A stretch of 64,000 nucleotides of DNA from assembly GCF_004214835.1 (NCBI RefSeq), contig NZ_PIQJ01000001.1:62001-126000 (forward strand). The letters are read 5' to 3'. The DNA is from Pseudidiomarina tainanensis. Its GTDB lineage: Bacteria > Pseudomonadota > Gammaproteobacteria > Enterobacterales > Alteromonadaceae. The notes beneath the pieces are model-generated. The model was given only the letters and a program-made list of their open reading frames with translations. It did no database searches and was not told the DNA's origin. This document shows positions 58,395 through 64,000 of the stretch, piece by piece. Each line of letters starts with the position of its first letter. Position 1 is the first letter of the stretch. A program made the position numbers and the translations under genes.

Positions 58395-58988
58395 ATGACG
58401 AAAACTATTCATCGCTGCAGCTGGTGTGGCACCGACCCTGACTATGTTCATTATCATGACACGGTATGGGGACAACCTGTCAAAGATAGCCAAGAGCTCT
58501 TTGCGAAGCTGTGTCTGGACGGGCAACAAGCTGGCCTGAGTTGGATTACTATCTTACGCAAACAAAAAAATTATGAAAAAGCCTTTTGCGATTTCAATCC
58601 ACACGACATTGTGCAGTTGTCGTCCGAATACCAAGCTAGTTTGATGCATAACGCTGGCATCGTTCGCAATCGATTAAAAATTGAGTCGATTTTCAAAAAC
58701 GCTAGGGCATACCTTGCTCTACAAGAAAAAGGCGTTAAATTTAATGAATTTCTATGGCAGTTCAGCGATGGACAGCCGAGAATTTTCGCTCGGCAGGGTG
58801 GTGACATTCCCACATCAGACGAAGTTTCTGATACTATGGCGAAAGCCCTTAAAAAAGCCGGCTTTAGCTTTGTTGGTACCACCATTTGTTATGCGTTTAT
58901 GCAAGCAGTAGGCATGGTGAATGACCATGTTGTGTCATGCCATTGCTATGAACCAACCTGCGACGCTATGCGCCGTTTCACACTATAG
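58395..58988 (+). CDS. tag: DNA-3-methyladenine glycosylase I
   Basis: 197 residues from ATG 58395; the open frame upstream overlaps the glyQ start and has no family match. Tag signatures: RCSWCGTDPDYVHYHDTVWG, LFAKLCLDGQQAGLSWITIL, and the zinc-ribbon Cys/His at both ends, with HVVSCHCY near the C-terminus. It removes 3-methyladenine from DNA. Gene order beside glyQ is common in Gammaproteobacteria. Confidence 0.95.
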   Translation: MTKTIHRCSWCGTDPDYVHYHDTVWGQPVKDSQELFAKLCLDGQQAGLSWITILRKQKNYEKAFCDFNPHDIVQLSSEYQASLMHNAGIVRNRLKIESIFKNARAYLALQEKGVKFNEFLWQFSDGQPRIFARQGGDIPTSDEVSDTMAKALKKAGFSFVGTTICYAFMQAVGMVNDHVVSCHCYEPTCDAMRRFTL

Positions 58989-59001
58989 ATAAGAGTTGAT
59001 C

Positions 59002-59481
59002 ATGTTAGAGATTGTCCTTGCTGACTACAGTAATCCGAAGCACCGTCAAGCGGTTATCGATATGTTAGATGACTATGCGCGCGATCCAATGGGTGGCGGC
59101 GAAGCACTTCCCGAAGCCACCCGCGAAAATTTGATTGATGAAATGGCCAAGCGTGATCATGTTTTCTCTATTCTTGCCTATGTTGATGACCAGCCGGTTG
59201 GACTGGCTAACTGCGTTGAAGGTTTTTCGACGTTTGCGGCGAAACCGGTCATGAATATTCATGATATCGCGGTTATTAAACCATTCCGCGGCCAAGGTAT
59301 CTCGAAACGTTTGTTACAAGAAGTGGAAACCTTGGCGCAATTCCGTGGTTGTTGCAAACTCACCTTAGAAGTATTGCAAGGTAACGAGCCTGCAAAAATT
59401 GCCTACGAAAAGTTCGGCTTTAAACCTTATCAGCTCGATGATGCGATGGGTAAAGCTGAGTTCTGGCAGAAATACCTGTAA
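59002..59481 (+). CDS. GNAT-family N-acetyltransferase
   Basis: 159 residues from ATG 59002, with AAGAG just upstream. GNAT motif A: NIHDIAVIKPFRGQGISKRL (the RGQGIS acetyl-CoA loop), and motif B: LEVLQGNEPAKIAYEKFGF. The acceptor substrate cannot be told. It begins 13 bases after tag and may be co-transcribed with it. Confidence 0.9.
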   Translation: MLEIVLADYSNPKHRQAVIDMLDDYARDPMGGGEALPEATRENLIDEMAKRDHVFSILAYVDDQPVGLANCVEGFSTFAAKPVMNIHDIAVIKPFRGQGISKRLLQEVETLAQFRGCCKLTLEVLQGNEPAKIAYEKFGFKPYQLDDAMGKAEFWQKYL

Positions 59482-59484
59482 CGA

Positions 59485-59522
59485 CGTTAGTCGTTAGTCG
59501 TTATTAGTTACTCGTTATTCGT
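59485..59522. repeat. Heptamer repeat (CGTTAGT)n between the GNAT gene and tusA
   Basis: Five consecutive 7-base units: CGTTAGT, CGTTAGT, CGTTATT, AGTTACT, CGTTATT, then CGT. It begins 3 bases after the GNAT stop codon. The 7-base period is shared with the repeats at 14559 and 59785, although the unit differs. Confidence 0.8.
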
Positions 59523-59538
59523 GGAGTGATAAAAAAGC

Positions 59539-59775
59539 ATGACGGGAGAAGCGACCTCACAGCTGGATACTTTGGGGCTTCGGTGTCCAGAGCCAGTCAT
59601 GATGCTGCGTGTGGCTATGCGCAAACTGAATCCGGGTGACACGCTTGAAGTGATTGCAGACGACCCAGCAACCACGCGCGATATCCCGAGCTTCTGCCGT
59701 TTTATGGATCATGAGTTGCTGTTAGCGGAAACGGAATCTCAGCCCTACCGCTACCTCATCCGCAAGGGCAGCTAA
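59539..59775 (+). CDS. tusA: TusA-family sulfur carrier protein
   Basis: A 78-residue protein with the TusA motif [20 protein letters not shown], the Cys in RCPEP being the sulfur carrier, and [20 protein letters not shown]. It accepts sulfur from IscS and passes it to TusBCD for tRNA 2-thiouridine synthesis. Length and motif fit true TusA. A terminator follows. Confidence 0.93.
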   Translation: MTGEATSQLDTLGLRCPEPVMMLRVAMRKLNPGDTLEVIADDPATTRDIPSFCRFMDHELLLAETESQPYRYLIRKGS

Positions 59776-59784
59776 ATACAAAGA

Positions 59785-59919
59785 CGATATTAGCTGTTAG
59801 ATATTCGATATTAGTTTAAACAAAAAGACCGCTAAGCGATATGCTGTAGCGGTCTTTTTTTGTAATATCCAATATCCAATATCCAATATCCAATATCCAA
59901 TATCTTATATCGAATATCG
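59785..59919. repeat. AT-rich heptamer repeats flanking the tusA/fadA terminator
   Basis: Left part 59785-59814 begins CGATATTAGCTGTTAGATAT, almost the same as the left arm at 14559. Right part 59864-59919 holds five exact AATATCC units, then AATATCT, TATATCG and AATATCG. The right part is an approximate inverted, expanded copy of the left. The terminator hairpin 59822-59861 is between the arms. Confidence 0.85.
59822..59861. terminator. Bidirectional terminator between tusA and fadA
   Basis: AAAAAGACCGCTA (59822-59834) pairs with TAGCGGTCTTTTT (59847-59859), 12-base loop, T run continuing to 59861 on plus and T residues on minus. It serves convergent tusA and fadA. Confidence 0.92.
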
Positions 59920-59928
59920 CCGTTGCTT

Positions 59929-63263
<3,335 letters not shown>

Positions 63264-63369
63264 ATTCGGTCTCCTTGAGCGTTTACTGATAATCAGATTG
63301 CTTTCGGTTAAAGTGGTTCTTATAGTCGCCCTAGAGTGTGGCCTTATTGGGGCAAATTTTCAATGATTT

Positions 63370-63387
63370 TTTAAACGTGCGTTTGAA
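63370..63387. promoter_or_regulatory. PsrA-like operator upstream of fadB
   Basis: TTTAAAC-GTGC-GTTTGAA is an almost perfect inverted repeat matching the PsrA-type motif (TTCAAAC-N4-GTTTGAA) known to control fad genes in several Gammaproteobacteria. It is 107-124 bases upstream of fadB and just before the slt start, so it could affect either gene. Confidence 0.5.
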
Positions 63388-63389
63388 TT

Positions 63390-64000
63390 ATGTCGAAGTG
63401 GTATCAACAATTTTGTACGGTTTTACTGTGTGCGAGTATTTTAGTTAGCGGTATTCACGCGAGTGAAGCGCAAACTGCTCAGGCTACTGCAAGCCCTATT
63501 GATGTGCGCGCACAACAACGCGAACTATTTTTAGAGGCGGAAGCGGCGTTAAAAAATCGTCAGTTAGACGACTATTCGCGCCTCATTGAAGCCTTAGGCG
63601 CATACCCTCTAGTACCTTATCTTGAAGCGGATTATATTCGTTTACTCGCCACTCCTAAAGATGATGCCCGGGTGAGTGAATTTCTCAATCAACACTACCT
63701 TTCGCCGTTAGGCTGGCAAGTTCGCTCGGTCTGGTTAGATAAACTCATGGACGACCATCATTACGAGCAGTTTCTGAGTTACTATGAGTATCCAGGAAGC
63801 ATTCGTCACCAGTGTTTCGCTGTTTACGCACAACTCGCCACAGGCACTGGCGATACCAAGCCAATCTTACGGTTGGTGAATGATATTTGGCTAACTGGCG
63901 AGTCATTGCCGAAAGACTGCGACCCAGTTTTAGAAGCTTGGACAAATGCCGGCATGCGCACTGCCGATATGATTTGGCAGCGTATAGTGCTTGCTGCAGA
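63390..64000 (+). CDS. slt: Slt-type soluble lytic murein transglycosylase, N-terminal part (gene runs out of window)
   Basis: About 203 residues are visible, from ATG 63390 to the window end. There is an N-terminal signal peptide (FCTVLLCASILVSGIHA-S). The rest is the helical U-shaped domain of Slt70-type enzymes, with QRELFLEAEAALKNRQLDDY, LEALGAYPLVPYLEADYIRL-like IEALGAYPLVPYLEADYIRL and FLNQHYLSPLGWQVRSVWLD. The catalytic SLT domain lies beyond the window. Slt enzymes cut peptidoglycan in the periplasm. The gene is divergent from fadB. Confidence 0.88.
   Translation, partial: MSKWYQQFCTVLLCASILVSGIHASEAQTAQATASPIDVRAQQRELFLEAEAALKNRQLDDYSRLIEALGAYPLVPYLEADYIRLLATPKDDARVSEFLNQHYLSPLGWQVRSVWLDKLMDDHHYEQFLSYYEYPGSIRHQCFAVYAQLATGTGDTKPILRLVNDIWLTGESLPKDCDPVLEAWTNAGMRTADMIWQRIVLAA

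Noticed and set aside
59785-59919. CRISPR array
   Set aside because: The units are only 7 bases with no spacers, and no cas genes are present.

Overview
The window is a contiguous piece of a gammaproteobacterial chromosome around the dnaA region. The gene order rpmH-rnpA-yidD-yidC-mnmE facing dnaA-dnaN-recF-gyrB, followed by glyS/glyQ, tag, tusA, fadA/fadB and slt, together with the protein sequences, suggests a marine Alteromonadales-type bacterium, possibly Idiomarinaceae. That placement is by recollection of gene order and protein style; no search could be run. No transposase, integrase, tRNA, rRNA or CRISPR array was recognised.

Region 1 (1-3557) is a co-directional set: the end of an M1-type peptidase gene, a DUF6702-like secreted protein, a small membrane protein, a PQQ-type sugar dehydrogenase and an S1/P1-like nuclease. 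Region 2 (3554-42469) is a nearly 39-kb, apparently complete flagellar gene cluster. It holds flgN-flgM-flgA facing flgBCDEFGHIJKL; fliE facing fliFGHIJKLMNOPQR; a flagellin, flaG, fliD, fliS and fliT; a FliK-like/FlhB-like pair; flhDC; motAB; and flhB-flhA-flhF-(FlhG-like)-fliA. The flg and fli layout and the FlhDC master regulator are of enterobacterial type, but the cluster also carries flhF, which enterobacterial FlhDC systems usually lack. Seven sigma-28 promoters with exactly 11 bp between the -35 and -10 elements precede flgM, flgK, flagellin, flaG, a PilZ/HD-GYP protein, fliD and motA. They define the late regulon inside the cluster and agree with the FlgM/FliA pair encoded here.

The most unusual part is the FlhF module. 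FlhF is 702 residues long, with about 330 residues after the GTPase domain that I do not recognise. The next gene, where FlhG/FleN usually lies, encodes only 163 residues. It keeps the N-terminal DQAxxLR helix known to activate FlhF and a possible remnant of the FlhG C-terminus, but has no MinD-type P-loop. Other oddities are a YcgR-like PilZ domain fused to an HD-GYP domain with an altered metal-binding motif, a FlgJ without its muramidase domain, and an unrecognised 117-residue protein between flagellin and flaG.

Region 3 (42506-44947) holds a DUF4199-like membrane protein, an OmpA-family lipoprotein and a dicarboxylate/amino-acid:cation symporter. Region 4 (44994-55212) is the dnaA neighbourhood. 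Two perfect 16-bp palindromes matching the ParB-binding parS sequence lie inside recF, and a one-mismatch copy lies in yidC. The dnaA upstream region has only two DnaA-box-like sequences, so it may be a regulatory region and not the full oriC. Region 5 (55320-64000) holds glycyl-tRNA synthetase subunits, a DNA glycosylase, an acetyltransferase, tusA, the fadBA fatty-acid oxidation operon with a PsrA-like operator, and the start of slt. Three intergenic gaps contain AT-rich repeats with strict 7-bp periodicity.
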